64,000 bases of DNA from Chryseobacterium aurantiacum (GTDB lineage: Bacteria > Bacteroidota > Bacteroidia > Flavobacteriales > Weeksellaceae): the NCBI RefSeq assembly GCF_003020585.1, contig NZ_PXUE01000002.1, forward strand, positions 806,001-870,000, given 5' to 3'. A program made the position numbers and the translations under genes. The notes beneath the pieces are model-generated. The model was not told the DNA's origin and ran no database searches. It was given only the letters and a program-made list of their open reading frames with translations. Below, in pieces: positions 34,872 through 44,022 of this stretch; position 1 is the first letter of the stretch; every line of letters begins with the position of its first letter.

Positions 34872-36569
34872 TTATGCCAGTTTCATCAAAAGATTTTCAT
34901 CAATTTTTTCCACTTTCACAATATTATTCTTTGTTAAAGTCTTGGAAGCTTTATCCCATTTTTTACCGGATAACTGGCTTCTTTCTTTCACTTCAGCTAA
35001 AGACATTGCTTCTTCCTGAGAATTAAGGATTTCAAGGATTACTTTTTCATCTTCTCCTAATTCAATTTGAGGAACCGCTTTTTCAGGTCTCATCTGAGGG
35101 AAGAATAATACTTCCTGGATGGATGCATTGTTCGTTAAGAACATAATCAATCTATCCATACCAATTCCTAGTCCTGATGTTGGAGGCATCCCATATTCCA
35201 ATGCTCTTAAGAAGTCCTGATCGATGAACATTGCTTCATCATCCCCTCTTTCAGATAAAGCCATCTGTGCTTCAAAACGCTCTCTCTGATCAATTGGGTC
35301 GTTAAGCTCTGAATAAGCGTTTGCGATTTCTTTTCCGCATACCATTAATTCAAAACGCTCTGTTAAGCCTTCTTTGCTTCTGTGTTTCTTTGTCAATGGA
35401 GACATTTCAATAGGATAATCCGTAATGAAGGTTGGCTGAATGAAGTTTCCTTCACATTTCTCACCAAAGATTTCATCAATTAATTTTCCTTTACCCATTG
35501 TTTCATTCACTTCAATTCCGATAGACTTCGCGAAATCATACAATTCTTTCTCAGTTTTTCCGGTAATATCAAAACCTGTGAACTTTAGGATTGCTTCTGT
35601 CATGGAAACTCTTGGATACGGAGCTTTGAAATCTACATTATGCTCTCCAAATGTAGCTATTGTAGTTCCGTTTACCTGAATAGCACAGAATTCCAATAAT
35701 TTCTCAGTGAAATCCATCATCCAGTTGTAATCTTTGTAAGCTACATAGATTTCCATTGCTGTAAATTCCGGATTGTGAGTTCTGTCCATCCCCTCATTTC
35801 TGAAGTTTTTAGAGAACTCATACACTCCGTCAAAACCACCTACGATTAGTCTTTTCAGATATAATTCGTTCGCAATTCTTAAATATAATGGAATATCCAA
35901 TGCATTGTGGTGCGTGATAAACGGTTTTGCGGCGGCTCCTCCTGGAATTGACTGTAGAATAGGTGTTTCCACTTCAAAGTATCCTGCATCATTAAAGAAA
36001 GTCCTCATAGCATTGAACAATTTTGTTCTCTTCACAAAGATTTCTTTCACTTGTGGATTTACTGTTAAATCTACATAACGCTGTCTGTATCTTAATTCAG
36101 GATCTGTAAATCCGTCATGTACAACACCATTCTCATCCGTTTTAGCCTGAGGAAGCGGACGTAAAGCCTTAGTAAGAAGCGTAAAGTTCTTTACTAAAAC
36201 CGTCATCTCTCCTACCTGAGTTGTAAATAATTCCCCTTCAATACCGATAATATCACCGATATCCAAAAGGTGCTTATATACTTCATTATATAGTTCTTTA
36301 TCTTCACCAGGACAGATCTCGTCTCTGTTGAAGTAAACCTGAATTTTTCCTGTAGAGTCCTGCAATTCTGCAAAAGAAGCTTTCCCCTGAATTCTGCGGG
36401 ACATCAATCTACCAGCGATCTTCACCTGTTTACTTTCAGAAAAGTCCTGTTTTATAGATTCTGTAGTATCTGTAATGGTATACTCATCCGCAGGGAACGC
36501 ATTAATCCCCATTTCAGTAAGCTTATTCAGCTTTTCTCTTCTAATGATTTCTTGTTCTGATAATTGCAT
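34872..36569 (-). CDS. lysS: Lysyl-tRNA synthetase (class II)
   Basis: This 565-residue enzyme charges tRNA-Lys. An N-terminal OB-fold anticodon domain (about 55-150, VKIAGRLMSRRIQGKASFAELQD) precedes the class II core with motif 2 FRNEGMDRTHNPEF and motif 3 GLGIGMDRLIMFLTN. It is some 60 residues longer than E. coli LysS. The C-terminal extension (EDEKVILEILNSQEEAMSLAEVK...) looks like a winged-helix module, a common Bacteroidota feature. A canonical promoter is at 36592-36622. Confidence 0.97.
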   Translation of the reverse strand: MQLSEQEIIRREKLNKLTEMGINAFPADEYTITDTTESIKQDFSESKQVKIAGRLMSRRIQGKASFAELQDSTGKIQVYFNRDEICPGEDKELYNEVYKHLLDIGDIIGIEGELFTTQVGEMTVLVKNFTLLTKALRPLPQAKTDENGVVHDGFTDPELRYRQRYVDLTVNPQVKEIFVKRTKLFNAMRTFFNDAGYFEVETPILQSIPGGAAAKPFITHHNALDIPLYLRIANELYLKRLIVGGFDGVYEFSKNFRNEGMDRTHNPEFTAMEIYVAYKDYNWMMDFTEKLLEFCAIQVNGTTIATFGEHNVDFKAPYPRVSMTEAILKFTGFDITGKTEKELYDFAKSIGIEVNETMGKGKLIDEIFGEKCEGNFIQPTFITDYPIEMSPLTKKHRSKEGLTERFELMVCGKEIANAYSELNDPIDQRERFEAQMALSERGDDEAMFIDQDFLRALEYGMPPTSGLGIGMDRLIMFLTNNASIQEVLFFPQMRPEKAVPQIELGEDEKVILEILNSQEEAMSLAEVKERSQLSGKKWDKASKTLTKNNIVKVEKIDENLLMKLA

Positions 36570-36591
36570 TTCTTATTTTTCTAAAAGCGTA

Positions 36592-36622
36592 CAAATTTAG
36601 GCATTTTTGAGGTGACCATCAA
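36592..36622 (-). promoter_or_regulatory. Promoter of lysS
   Basis: On the minus strand TTG (36622-36620), 20 bases and TAAATTTG (36599-36592) match the Bacteroidota consensus. The ATG (36569) lies 22 bp downstream. Confidence 0.75.
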
Positions 36623-36797
36623 TGAGTTTTTTCAGAAATTTTTAAATGTGAATCGTGAATCATGAATTTGCTTCACAATGTACTATCTTTAATTGGCTCT
36701 TGATTTCTGTAAATAAATTGGTTATTTACAGAAAAATGAGTGATCTATTTCTTTTGTAGCGAACTGGTAACGATAATGTTATCAACGACTATTTCAT

Positions 36798-37724
36798 TCA
36801 AAACCATTCCCTCCTATTCTGTTGAGGAATAAATGTCCAGGCAAGCATTCTGCTTATTTTTTGTCCCTGAGCCATATCAATCGTCTTAAAATCTACCGCT
36901 TTTATCTTTTTTAAAAGAGAATTCAGCTTAGGTAAATTATCTTTTTTGGAAACCAAGCACGTAAACCAAAGAACCTTGGTTGGGTACAACGCACTTTCAT
37001 TAATCATCCTGGTGATAAAGGCCAGCTCACCGCCCTCGCACCATAACTCTGACTGTTTTCCTCCAAAATTAAGCAATGGCTGGTTAGATTTTTTATTTTT
37101 AAGATTTTTTGTCTTCCTGATATTTCCTTTCATTGCAGCCTCCTCCGAATCATGAAAAGGAGGATTACACATAGAAAATGTAAACCGGTCTTCTCCCTCA
37201 ATAATATTTTTAAATATACAATCGGATTTAGGTTGATACTTTAATTGAATAGCCGGTAAAAGATCCAAATTTTGATCCAAGATATGCTGAGCATTCTTCA
37301 GCGAATCCGGATTGATATCTGTCCCCAACATTTTCCAACCATAGGATTTATGGGCAATTAAAGGATAAACAAGATTGGCCCCTACTCCTACATCCAGCCC
37401 TTTCACGGAAGTTCCTGTTGGAATTCCTTTTTGTTGATCACCCAACAGATCTGCAATATAATGTACATAATCTGCCCGTCCCGGAATGGGAGGACACAGA
37501 TTGGTATCAGGAATATCCCAATCCTTAACATTATAAAAGTGCAGAAGTAAAGCTTTGTTGAGAAGTTTAACCGCCTTTGGAATGCTGAAATTAATAGTTG
37601 TTGTCTGATAAGCATTCTCAAAGACATAATGTTTCAGTTCTGGCACACAAGAAATGAGCTGATCAAAATCATAGGGATTACGATGCAGATTTCTTGTGTG
37701 CAGACTGGATTTTTCGGTGGACAT
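36798..37724 (-). CDS. rlmF: 23S rRNA (adenine(1618)-N6)-methyltransferase RlmF
   Basis: This 308-residue SAM-dependent enzyme methylates A1618 of 23S rRNA. Diagnostic motifs are LHTRNLHRNPYDFDQLI at the N-terminus, the SAM loop GLDVGVGANLVYPLI, and the N6-adenine catalytic motif NPPF within FSMCNPPFHDSEEAA. Length matches E. coli RlmF. It starts 3 bp after the cytochrome c gene stop, making it the last gene of a three-gene unit with unrelated functions. Confidence 0.94.
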   Translation of the reverse strand: MSTEKSSLHTRNLHRNPYDFDQLISCVPELKHYVFENAYQTTTINFSIPKAVKLLNKALLLHFYNVKDWDIPDTNLCPPIPGRADYVHYIADLLGDQQKGIPTGTSVKGLDVGVGANLVYPLIAHKSYGWKMLGTDINPDSLKNAQHILDQNLDLLPAIQLKYQPKSDCIFKNIIEGEDRFTFSMCNPPFHDSEEAAMKGNIRKTKNLKNKKSNQPLLNFGGKQSELWCEGGELAFITRMINESALYPTKVLWFTCLVSKKDNLPKLNSLLKKIKAVDFKTIDMAQGQKISRMLAWTFIPQQNRREWF

Positions 37725-37727
37725 ATT

Positions 37728-38099
37728 TTATTTCTTCTGACTTAAAATATATTCAACCATTTTTTTAGCATCCTCTTTAGATACCTGTGGATGGGCCGCC
37801 ATAGGGACTCCTCCCCAAACTCCACTCCCGCCATCTATAATCTTGGAAGCAAGCAATTCTATATCCTTCTCAGAATATTTAGCCGCTATTTCCTTATAAG
37901 ATGGTCCTATCATTCTTTCATTAACAGAGTGACATCCTGAACAATCCAATGTTTCCATGATCTGATCACCGGAAAGGTTAGATTTTGCAGGTGCTGACAC
38001 CGGTGCAGCATCAGATGATGCAACTTCTGTTGTATTTTCTTTTTTAGAACAGGAAATGATCATAAGACCTAAAGTTCCTGCCAAAAGCATTTTTTTCAT
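37728..38099 (-). CDS. c-type cytochrome lipoprotein (cytochrome c-552-like)
   Basis: This 123-residue periplasmic lipoprotein has a lipobox near residue 17 (LMIISC), an Ala/Ser-rich linker, and a class I cytochrome c domain with heme-binding CSGCH and a probable distal Met in WGGVPMAAHP. It is a likely soluble or tethered electron carrier, for example to a cytochrome oxidase. The start overlaps the stop of the upstream lipoprotein by one base (TAATG). Confidence 0.92.
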   Translation of the reverse strand: MKKMLLAGTLGLMIISCSKKENTTEVASSDAAPVSAPAKSNLSGDQIMETLDCSGCHSVNERMIGPSYKEIAAKYSEKDIELLASKIIDGGSGVWGGVPMAAHPQVSKEDAKKMVEYILSQKK

Positions 38100-38317
38100 T
38101 ATTTCTTCGCTGTAGAATCTGTTTTAGCAGCTTCAGGTGCAGGTGCAGCCGGAGTTGCAGCAGCTGGAGCAGCAGTTTTTGCAGTAGAATCTACAACTGT
38201 AGTTGTTTCTGGTTCTTCAAGCATTGTGTTGCTATCCTGTAAAGAGTGATCTACTTTTTTTGAGCAGCTTGCTAATAATAAACCTCCGATAAATGCGATT
38301 GCTAATACTTTTTTCAT
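38099..38317 (-). CDS. Small Ala/Pro-rich lipoprotein
   Basis: This 72-residue protein has a signal peptide with lipobox GLLLASCSKK (Cys about residue 18). The mature part is low-complexity (repeated Ala-Pro, Thr, Asp-Ser-Thr-Ala-Lys). No family is recognised beyond generic flavobacterial lipoprotein. It is translationally coupled (TAATG) to the cytochrome c lipoprotein, whose own linker has similar Ala/Pro composition. Confidence 0.75.
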   Translation of the reverse strand: MKKVLAIAFIGGLLLASCSKKVDHSLQDSNTMLEEPETTTVVDSTAKTAAPAAATPAAPAPEAAKTDSTAKK

Positions 38318-38517
38318 TTTTTTCTAATTTGGAAGCAAAAATATAAAAAATAAAGTTTTAAACTTATGACAAATGTTTTCTTTGAAAAATAATTTTGGAA
38401 CTCGAAGATTTATATCAAAAAATAAATATAATTCAAACATTAGGGAATTTTAAATATGATTATTATTTTTGTTTAGACAATCCCCCAAATCAAAAACATT
38501 ATTAATCTGAATTCACT

Positions 38518-38973
38518 ATGAATAAAAAAAATTTATCCTGTACAGCTTTATGGCTTATCCTCTCTACTCTCACTTTATCTTGTGATAATTCTTCGTCAAA
38601 TGATCATCACTCAGAATATTCCGATAAAATTGAGTCAGTAACGTTATTAAAAACCACAAAATCATGGGACGGAACTTTGTACTCCGCCTATCCGAGCGGG
38701 CAGCCTGAAATTTCGGTGCTTAAGATCTCCGTTCCGCCCAATAAAGCATTGGATTGGCACAAACACCAGGTCATTAATGCTGCTTATATAGAAAAAGGTG
38801 AAATTCAGATTGAAAGAAAGGAAGATGGCAAAACACAATGGGTAAAGCAGGGACAGGTACTTCCAGAAATGGTTAATATTGCCCACAGAGGTAAAACCGG
38901 GGATAAGGGAGCTACCCTGATTGTTTTCTACAGCGGAAATCCGGACATACCCCTTTCTGAACCCATACACTAA
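38518..38973 (+). CDS. Cupin-domain lipoprotein
   Basis: This 151-residue exported protein has a lipobox-like signal peptide (ILSTLTLSCDNS, Cys about residue 22) and a single cupin barrel. The first cupin motif is visible as LDWHKHQVINAAYIEKGEIQI, with His-x-His metal ligands. The second motif is divergent (NIAHRGKTGDKGATLIVFYSG). Periplasmic metal-dependent or sugar/small-molecule binding is plausible. No enzymatic function can be assigned. Confidence 0.85.
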   Translation: MNKKNLSCTALWLILSTLTLSCDNSSSNDHHSEYSDKIESVTLLKTTKSWDGTLYSAYPSGQPEISVLKISVPPNKALDWHKHQVINAAYIEKGEIQIERKEDGKTQWVKQGQVLPEMVNIAHRGKTGDKGATLIVFYSGNPDIPLSEPIH

Positions 38974-39079
38974 TGTATTTTAAAGAAGCAATCACTCACT
39001 GCAATACCAAGGTTGATGATATTTTTATTTTGAAACATAAGGCCTTTTCGATTAGTAAAAATAGTAGTACATTTAGTCT

Positions 39080-39724
39080 ATGATTTTAATCTCTAAAATT
39101 CTGTTTTTCACCAGCCATTATGGTTTTTATACTGTGATACTGCTCTTCGTATTCTTTGGATTATTATCATATCTCACTAAAAGAGCGTTGTTCTTAATCC
39201 CGATTATTCCTTTGGCTATTGCAAACGGGTTTTGTGGACAGTTTTTAAATGCCTGGTTCTTGAATAAATATGGGGTGGAAAGCACAGCAATCATTACCTC
39301 AGATGTGGAAACCAATTCAACGCTTAATGACATGTACATTCATGACTATGAGGCGATTGTAAAAAAACAAGACGGAAAATATATTTCTACTTTTTTTTCT
39401 ACTACTTCAGCAGCAATTTATCCTATAGAAAATGCCATAAGAATTCCGCAGACAGAACAAAATTTTCCTGTTAAATACATTCCGGGATATGAAAAAAATA
39501 TAGTCATCCTTTACAATCAGTCTGAGGAGGGAAAAACATCCTTGAAATACGCAAAACTTGCTCCTGTTAATTCTGCAAGAATTAAGTATGAAGCAGACAG
39601 AACCAACAAGGAATTTATCATGGAATACATCTCAGCCTTAGAAGATTATACGAATTCTTATGATGATGAAAGTTATAAGCTAAAGATTGAAGAACTCAAA
39701 AAAGAGCTCAAGCAGTTGAAATAA
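39080..39724 (+). CDS. Two-helix membrane protein of unknown function
   Basis: Not recognised. The 214 residues contain two hydrophobic helices near the N-terminus (about 12-30 and 36-60), then a soluble beta-rich region (65-155, reminiscent of DUF3592-like domains) and a charged helical tail rich in Glu/Lys. It stands alone between the cupin gene and the trp promoter. Confidence 0.75.
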   Translation: MILISKILFFTSHYGFYTVILLFVFFGLLSYLTKRALFLIPIIPLAIANGFCGQFLNAWFLNKYGVESTAIITSDVETNSTLNDMYIHDYEAIVKKQDGKYISTFFSTTSAAIYPIENAIRIPQTEQNFPVKYIPGYEKNIVILYNQSEEGKTSLKYAKLAPVNSARIKYEADRTNKEFIMEYISALEDYTNSYDDESYKLKIEELKKELKQLK

Positions 39725-39761
39725 TATATTTCAAAATAAGTTTTGAACTTTTTTGAATTTT

Positions 39762-39794
39762 TTGTTTTTTGTATTAAAAAAATTTCTAAATTTG
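39762..39794 (+). promoter_or_regulatory. Promoter of the trp operon
   Basis: TAAATTTG (39787-39794) is a perfect -7 element. TTG at 39762-39764 gives a 22-base spacer; the tract is T-rich so the exact -33 is ambiguous. The leader peptide ATG (39799) is only four bases past the -7 box, suggesting a leaderless or near-leaderless transcript. Confidence 0.7.
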
Positions 39795-39798
39795 TCCC

Positions 39799-39876
39799 AT
39801 GTTTAATAATAGCAACAATATTTGGTGGTGGCTTTCAAACTCTTCGTCGGGTCTGAAGTTATTGTCATGTTGTTAA
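39799..39876 (+). CDS. trpL: trp operon leader peptide (attenuator)
   Basis: A 25-codon frame beginning MFNNSNNIWWWLSNSSSGL contains three consecutive Trp codons (39823-39831) and ends 30 bases before a strong terminator stem. Together with the downstream trpE this is a ribosome-mediated attenuator. When charged tRNA-Trp is scarce the ribosome stalls on the TGG run. TTCGTC (39843-39848) could then pair with GACGGA (39915-39920), the inner 5' arm of the terminator, allowing read-through. The Trp-codon logic is directly visible; the antiterminator pairing is my inference. Confidence 0.92.
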   Translation: MFNNSNNIWWWLSNSSSGLKLLSCC

Positions 39877-39906
39877 CCCAACAGCAGATACAAACAAACA
39901 ATATAC

Positions 39907-39941
39907 AAGGCTTTGACGGATTCCGTTAAAGCCTTTTTTTT
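39907..39941 (+). terminator. trp attenuator terminator
   Basis: AAGGCTTTGACGG (39907-39919) pairs with CCGTTAAAGCCTT (39923-39935) as a 13-bp stem with one G-U and a 3-base loop, followed by a run of eight Ts (39934-39941). It lies between the leader peptide and trpE. Confidence 0.92.
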
Positions 39942-39974
39942 ATTCCTAAATCTTACAAAAAAATACAACAGCAG

Positions 39975-41399
39975 ATGTTTACTCAAAAAATCAAAATAAA
40001 AACCGTTTCGAAAAAAACTCTTGGGGATCTTCATACTCCCATGAATATTTACCTTAAAATCAGGGATAAATTCAGGGATACTATTCTTCTGGAAAGTTCA
40101 GATTCTAAAAGCATTGACAACAATTTTTCCTTTATTGCCATCAACGCAGTTGCAGGAATTGAAGTGAAAAGCTTACATGAATTTGAAATCAAGTTGCCAG
40201 ACTCTGCCCCGGTAAAGCAGCTTATCAATGAGCGTAGTATCATTGATATATTTGAAAATTTCCGCACTATTTTTGATTGTGAAAAGACCGACGATCCCAT
40301 TGAGCAAACAGCTCAAAGTCTTTTTGGATATACAAGCTTTGAAGCGGTACAGTTTTTTGACAGCATCGATCTAAAGCCACAAAGCCCTGAAGTGGAAATC
40401 CCTATTCTCAGATACAGATTATACCAATATGTGATTGCCATTAATCACTTCAATGATGAAATGTATATTATTGAAAACCAAATGAACGGTGTAAAGTCTG
40501 AATTACATCTTTTGGAAAACCTCATCAAAAATCAGAATACTCCGGTTTATCCTTTTGAAAAGAATGGACAGGAAACTTCCAATATTACTAATGAAGATTA
40601 TCTTGAACTGGTAAAAACGGCTCAGAAACACTGTATGAGAGGAGATGTTTTTCAACTTGTACTAAGCAGAAGATTTGAACAGAAATTCAAAGGAGATGAA
40701 TTTAATGTTTACAGAGCCTTAAGAAATATCAATCCCTCCCCTTACCTATTCTATTTTGATTACGGAAACTATAAATTATTCGGATCAAGTCCTGAAAGCC
40801 AATTGATCATTAAAGACAATAAGGCCATTATTCATCCTATTGCAGGAACTTCTAAAAGAACAGGAAATCTGGATATTGATCTTCAGGCTATTGAAGAATT
40901 AAAAAAGGATCCAAAGGAAAATGCAGAACACACTATGCTGGTAGACTTAGCCCGTAATGATCTGGGAAAACTGGGAAAAAATGTAACTGTTACCAAACTT
41001 AAAGAAATTCAGCTTTTCTCTCACGTTATTCATATGGTAAGCGAAGTAACGGCAGAGTTGCCTGAACAGATTAATCCTCTGGAAATGATTTCCGCAACAT
41101 TCCCTCAGGGAACACTAAGTGGGGCACCTAAACATAAAGCACTTCAACTGATCAACCAATATGAGAAAGATTCCCGGGGCTATTATGGAGGATGTATCGG
41201 GATTGTTGGTTTAAATGGAACATGTAATCAAGCCATTATGATCAGAACCTTTTTAAGTAAAAACAATACACTTTATTATCAGGCGGGCGCCGGTCTTGTT
41301 GCAAAATCGGTCCCTGAAAATGAACTTCAAGAAGTCAACAATAAACTGAATGCCCTGAAAAAAGCAGTAGAAAAAGCAGAAAAGATCGTTCAGGATTAA
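39975..41399 (+). CDS. trpE: Anthranilate synthase component I
   Basis: This 474-residue enzyme converts chorismate plus ammonia (from TrpG) to anthranilate, the first committed tryptophan step. The N-terminal LLESSDSKSIDNNFSFI block matches the tryptophan feedback-inhibition site of TrpE. The core shows GSSPESQLI, PIAGTSKRTGN, ENAEHTMLVDLARNDLGK and TFPQGTLSGAPKHKALQLI. It is the first structural gene after the attenuator; trpG begins 41 bp later. Confidence 0.97.
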   Translation: MFTQKIKIKTVSKKTLGDLHTPMNIYLKIRDKFRDTILLESSDSKSIDNNFSFIAINAVAGIEVKSLHEFEIKLPDSAPVKQLINERSIIDIFENFRTIFDCEKTDDPIEQTAQSLFGYTSFEAVQFFDSIDLKPQSPEVEIPILRYRLYQYVIAINHFNDEMYIIENQMNGVKSELHLLENLIKNQNTPVYPFEKNGQETSNITNEDYLELVKTAQKHCMRGDVFQLVLSRRFEQKFKGDEFNVYRALRNINPSPYLFYFDYGNYKLFGSSPESQLIIKDNKAIIHPIAGTSKRTGNLDIDLQAIEELKKDPKENAEHTMLVDLARNDLGKLGKNVTVTKLKEIQLFSHVIHMVSEVTAELPEQINPLEMISATFPQGTLSGAPKHKALQLINQYEKDSRGYYGGCIGIVGLNGTCNQAIMIRTFLSKNNTLYYQAGAGLVAKSVPENELQEVNNKLNALKKAVEKAEKIVQD

Positions 41400-41440
41400 T
41401 AAAACAATGTCTATCCCAGCAACTAGCAAAAAATAAAAAA

Positions 41441-42049
41441 ATGAACAACAATATAACACCAGCAACCGAAAACCAGCCATCAAAAGTTCTCGTTTTTGAT
41501 AATTACGACAGCTTCACCTATAATTTGGTCCAGATCATTGAAAGAATTTTGAATCAGAAAGTAGATGTAGTAAGAAATGATCAAATTACGTTGGAAGAAA
41601 TCGGGAAATATGACAAGATTATTCTTTCTCCCGGCCCGGGAATTCCGGAAGAAGCTGGAATTTTATTGGATCTGATTAAAGAATATGCTCCTACCAAGAG
41701 TATTTTGGGGGTATGCTTAGGTCAGCAGGCCATTGCAGAAGCATTTGGAGGAAGTCTTATCAACCTTTCAGAAATTTTTCATGGGGTAGCAACCACCACG
41801 GAACTGGTAAAAGAAGACACTAAGCTTTTCAAGAATCTGGCATCAGGATTAGAGGTTGGGAGATATCACAGCTGGGCAGTAAACCCAGACAACTTCCCTG
41901 CAGAACTGGAAATTACCGCAGTTGATAAAGATGGAATGATCATGGCTCTACAACATAAAACTTATGATGTACACGGAGTACAGTTTCATCCTGAAAGTAT
42001 TTTGACTCCCGAGGGAGAAGTAATTATCCGGAACTTTTTAAATCATTAA
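41441..42049 (+). CDS. trpG: Anthranilate synthase component II (glutamine amidotransferase)
   Basis: This 202-residue class I glutaminase supplies ammonia to TrpE. The triad is visible: Cys in GVCLGQQAIAEAFGG, and His and Glu in GVQFHPESIL. The opening VLVFDNYDSFTYNLVQII is typical. It is a free-standing TrpG, not fused to TrpD. The first 12 residues (NNNITPATENQPSK) are a non-conserved extension, so a later start cannot be excluded. Confidence 0.96.
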   Translation: MNNNITPATENQPSKVLVFDNYDSFTYNLVQIIERILNQKVDVVRNDQITLEEIGKYDKIILSPGPGIPEEAGILLDLIKEYAPTKSILGVCLGQQAIAEAFGGSLINLSEIFHGVATTTELVKEDTKLFKNLASGLEVGRYHSWAVNPDNFPAELEITAVDKDGMIMALQHKTYDVHGVQFHPESILTPEGEVIIRNFLNH

Positions 42050-42106
42050 AATAAACCAGAAGCTTTTATCTCAACTTGCTAAAAGGTTTAACAAAGCATA
42101 CTCAAT

Positions 42107-43138
42107 ATGAAAGCAACCCTACAAAATCCCTCAACCATAAAAACTCCTCAAATGAAAGAAATACTTCAATACCTGTTTAATCATAATACTTTGTCAAAAT
42201 CTGAGGCAAAGGCCATGATGATTGAAATTGCTCAGAATAAATTCAATGCCGCAGAGGTAACTTCATTCATCAGTGTTTTTCTGATGCGAAATATTACATT
42301 GAAAGAATTGGAAGGTTTCAGAGAAGCCTTATTACAAATGGCTGTTCCTGTAGATATTGATGCTAGTGATGCCATTGATATCGTAGGAACGGGAGGTGAC
42401 GGAAAGAACACAATCAATATATCAACATTGGCCAGCTTTGTGGTGGCCGGAGCCGGGCAGAAGGTAACAAAACATGGAAATTATGGTGCTTCAACTACCA
42501 CAGGCTCTTCCAATGTACTGGAAGAACTCGGTTATCAGTTCAAAAATACATCGGAACAATTAAATGAAGACCTTGAGAGAGCAAATATCTGCTTCCTGCA
42601 TGCTCCCTACTTTCACCCCGCCCTTCAGTCGGTTGGATTATTGAGAAAATCATTGGGATTAAGAACATTCTTTAATCTTTTGGGACCATTGGTGAATCCT
42701 GCAAAGCCTCAATATTCAATGATTGGTGTATACAATCTGGAAATTGCAAGAATCTATCAATATCTTCTGCAAAAAGAAGAACAGGAATTTATTCTTGTGC
42801 ATGGACTGGATGGTTATGATGAGATTAGCTTAACCCATGACAGCAAAATTATTACTAAGAATGGAGAAGAAATTTATTCTGCAGAAGACCTTGGGTTTAA
42901 TCCTGTCACCCTTGAAGATATTCAAGCGGGAGATACCATTCAGGAGACCGCCAAAATCTTTATGAATATTCTGGAAGGAAAAGGAACTGAGCAACAAAAC
43001 GCTGTAGTTTTGGCCAATGCAGCTGTAGCCCTTTATCATACCCGTAAATTCGGATCCTATGATGATTGCCTTCTTTTAGCTAAAGAAAGTCTGGAAAACG
43101 GAAAAGCATTAAGAACTTTTGAGCTTCTTATTAATTAA
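42107..43138 (+). CDS. trpD: Anthranilate phosphoribosyltransferase
   Basis: This 343-residue enzyme transfers phosphoribose from PRPP to anthranilate. PRPP and substrate motifs are GTGGDGKNTINISTLASFVVAGAG, KHGNYGASTTTGSSNVLE and RTFFNLLGPLVNPAKP. The annotated start includes a 15-residue tail (MKATLQNPSTIKTPQ) before MKEILQYLFNHNTLSKSEA, where homologues usually begin; the ATG at 42152 may be the true start. Confidence 0.96.
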   Translation: MKATLQNPSTIKTPQMKEILQYLFNHNTLSKSEAKAMMIEIAQNKFNAAEVTSFISVFLMRNITLKELEGFREALLQMAVPVDIDASDAIDIVGTGGDGKNTINISTLASFVVAGAGQKVTKHGNYGASTTTGSSNVLEELGYQFKNTSEQLNEDLERANICFLHAPYFHPALQSVGLLRKSLGLRTFFNLLGPLVNPAKPQYSMIGVYNLEIARIYQYLLQKEEQEFILVHGLDGYDEISLTHDSKIITKNGEEIYSAEDLGFNPVTLEDIQAGDTIQETAKIFMNILEGKGTEQQNAVVLANAAVALYHTRKFGSYDDCLLLAKESLENGKALRTFELLIN

Positions 43139-43189
43139 AAAATCAAAAGTTGTCCCACATTATTTTAAATTCTTATCACTACTTCCAAC

Positions 43190-43963
43190 ATGACTATATT
43201 AGATAAAATTATTGAAAGAAAAAAAGAAGAAATAAAGGTTTCAAAATCCAAAATTTCCATTGATGAATTGAAAAACTCCAGGTTTTTTGATAGAAAAACA
43301 TATTCTCTGAAAGAATCCATCAAAAACAGAAACGGCATCATTGCTGAATTTAAAAGACAATCCCCATCAAAGGGAATCATCAATAATAATGTTTCTCCTT
43401 TGGATGTTACTTCTGCCTATGAACAATTTGGGGCAAGCGGAATTTCTATCTTAACGGATAAGGATTTTTTCGGAGGAAGCTTTGATGATATTTTAGAAGT
43501 AAGAAACCAAATACAAATTCCGGTTTTGCGAAAGGATTTTATGGTTGATGAATATCAGTTTTATGAAGCAAAAAATATGGGTGCAGATGTTATTTTATTG
43601 ATAGCCTCCTGCCTTTCGCCCAATCAGGTTCAGGAGTTTACAGAACTTGCTCATGAATTGGATCTGGAAGTTCTACTTGAAATTCATACCGAGGAAGAAC
43701 TGAAACATTTTAACTCAAAAATTGATTTAGTAGGAATTAATAACAGGAACTTAAAAGACTTCAAAGTTGATTTGCAACATTCTGTTCAGCTCAAAGACCA
43801 GCTTCCAAAGAATACCCTATCCATTGCAGAAAGCGGAATTTATACCATTGAAGATTTTAAATACTTAAAAGAAAAAGGATTTGACGGATTCCTGATGGGA
43901 GAATATTTTATGAGAAATACAGATCCTGCAAAGGCCTTTGAAGAGTTTTCCCTGACAATTTAG
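43190..43963 (+). CDS. trpC: Indole-3-glycerol phosphate synthase
   Basis: This 257-residue TIM-barrel enzyme closes the indole ring by decarboxylation. Landmarks are ILDKIIERKKEEI, AEFKRQSPSKGII with the substrate Lys, VLRKDFMVDEYQ, LLEIHTEEEL, GINNRNLKDF and AESGIYTIEDF. It is separate from TrpF, unlike the fused E. coli protein. Confidence 0.97.
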   Translation: MTILDKIIERKKEEIKVSKSKISIDELKNSRFFDRKTYSLKESIKNRNGIIAEFKRQSPSKGIINNNVSPLDVTSAYEQFGASGISILTDKDFFGGSFDDILEVRNQIQIPVLRKDFMVDEYQFYEAKNMGADVILLIASCLSPNQVQEFTELAHELDLEVLLEIHTEEELKHFNSKIDLVGINNRNLKDFKVDLQHSVQLKDQLPKNTLSIAESGIYTIEDFKYLKEKGFDGFLMGEYFMRNTDPAKAFEEFSLTI

Positions 43964-44022
43964 AATTGATATTTCCCTTGCCTTAACATTATCCTATCAA
44001 CGATTAACATACAATACAAACA

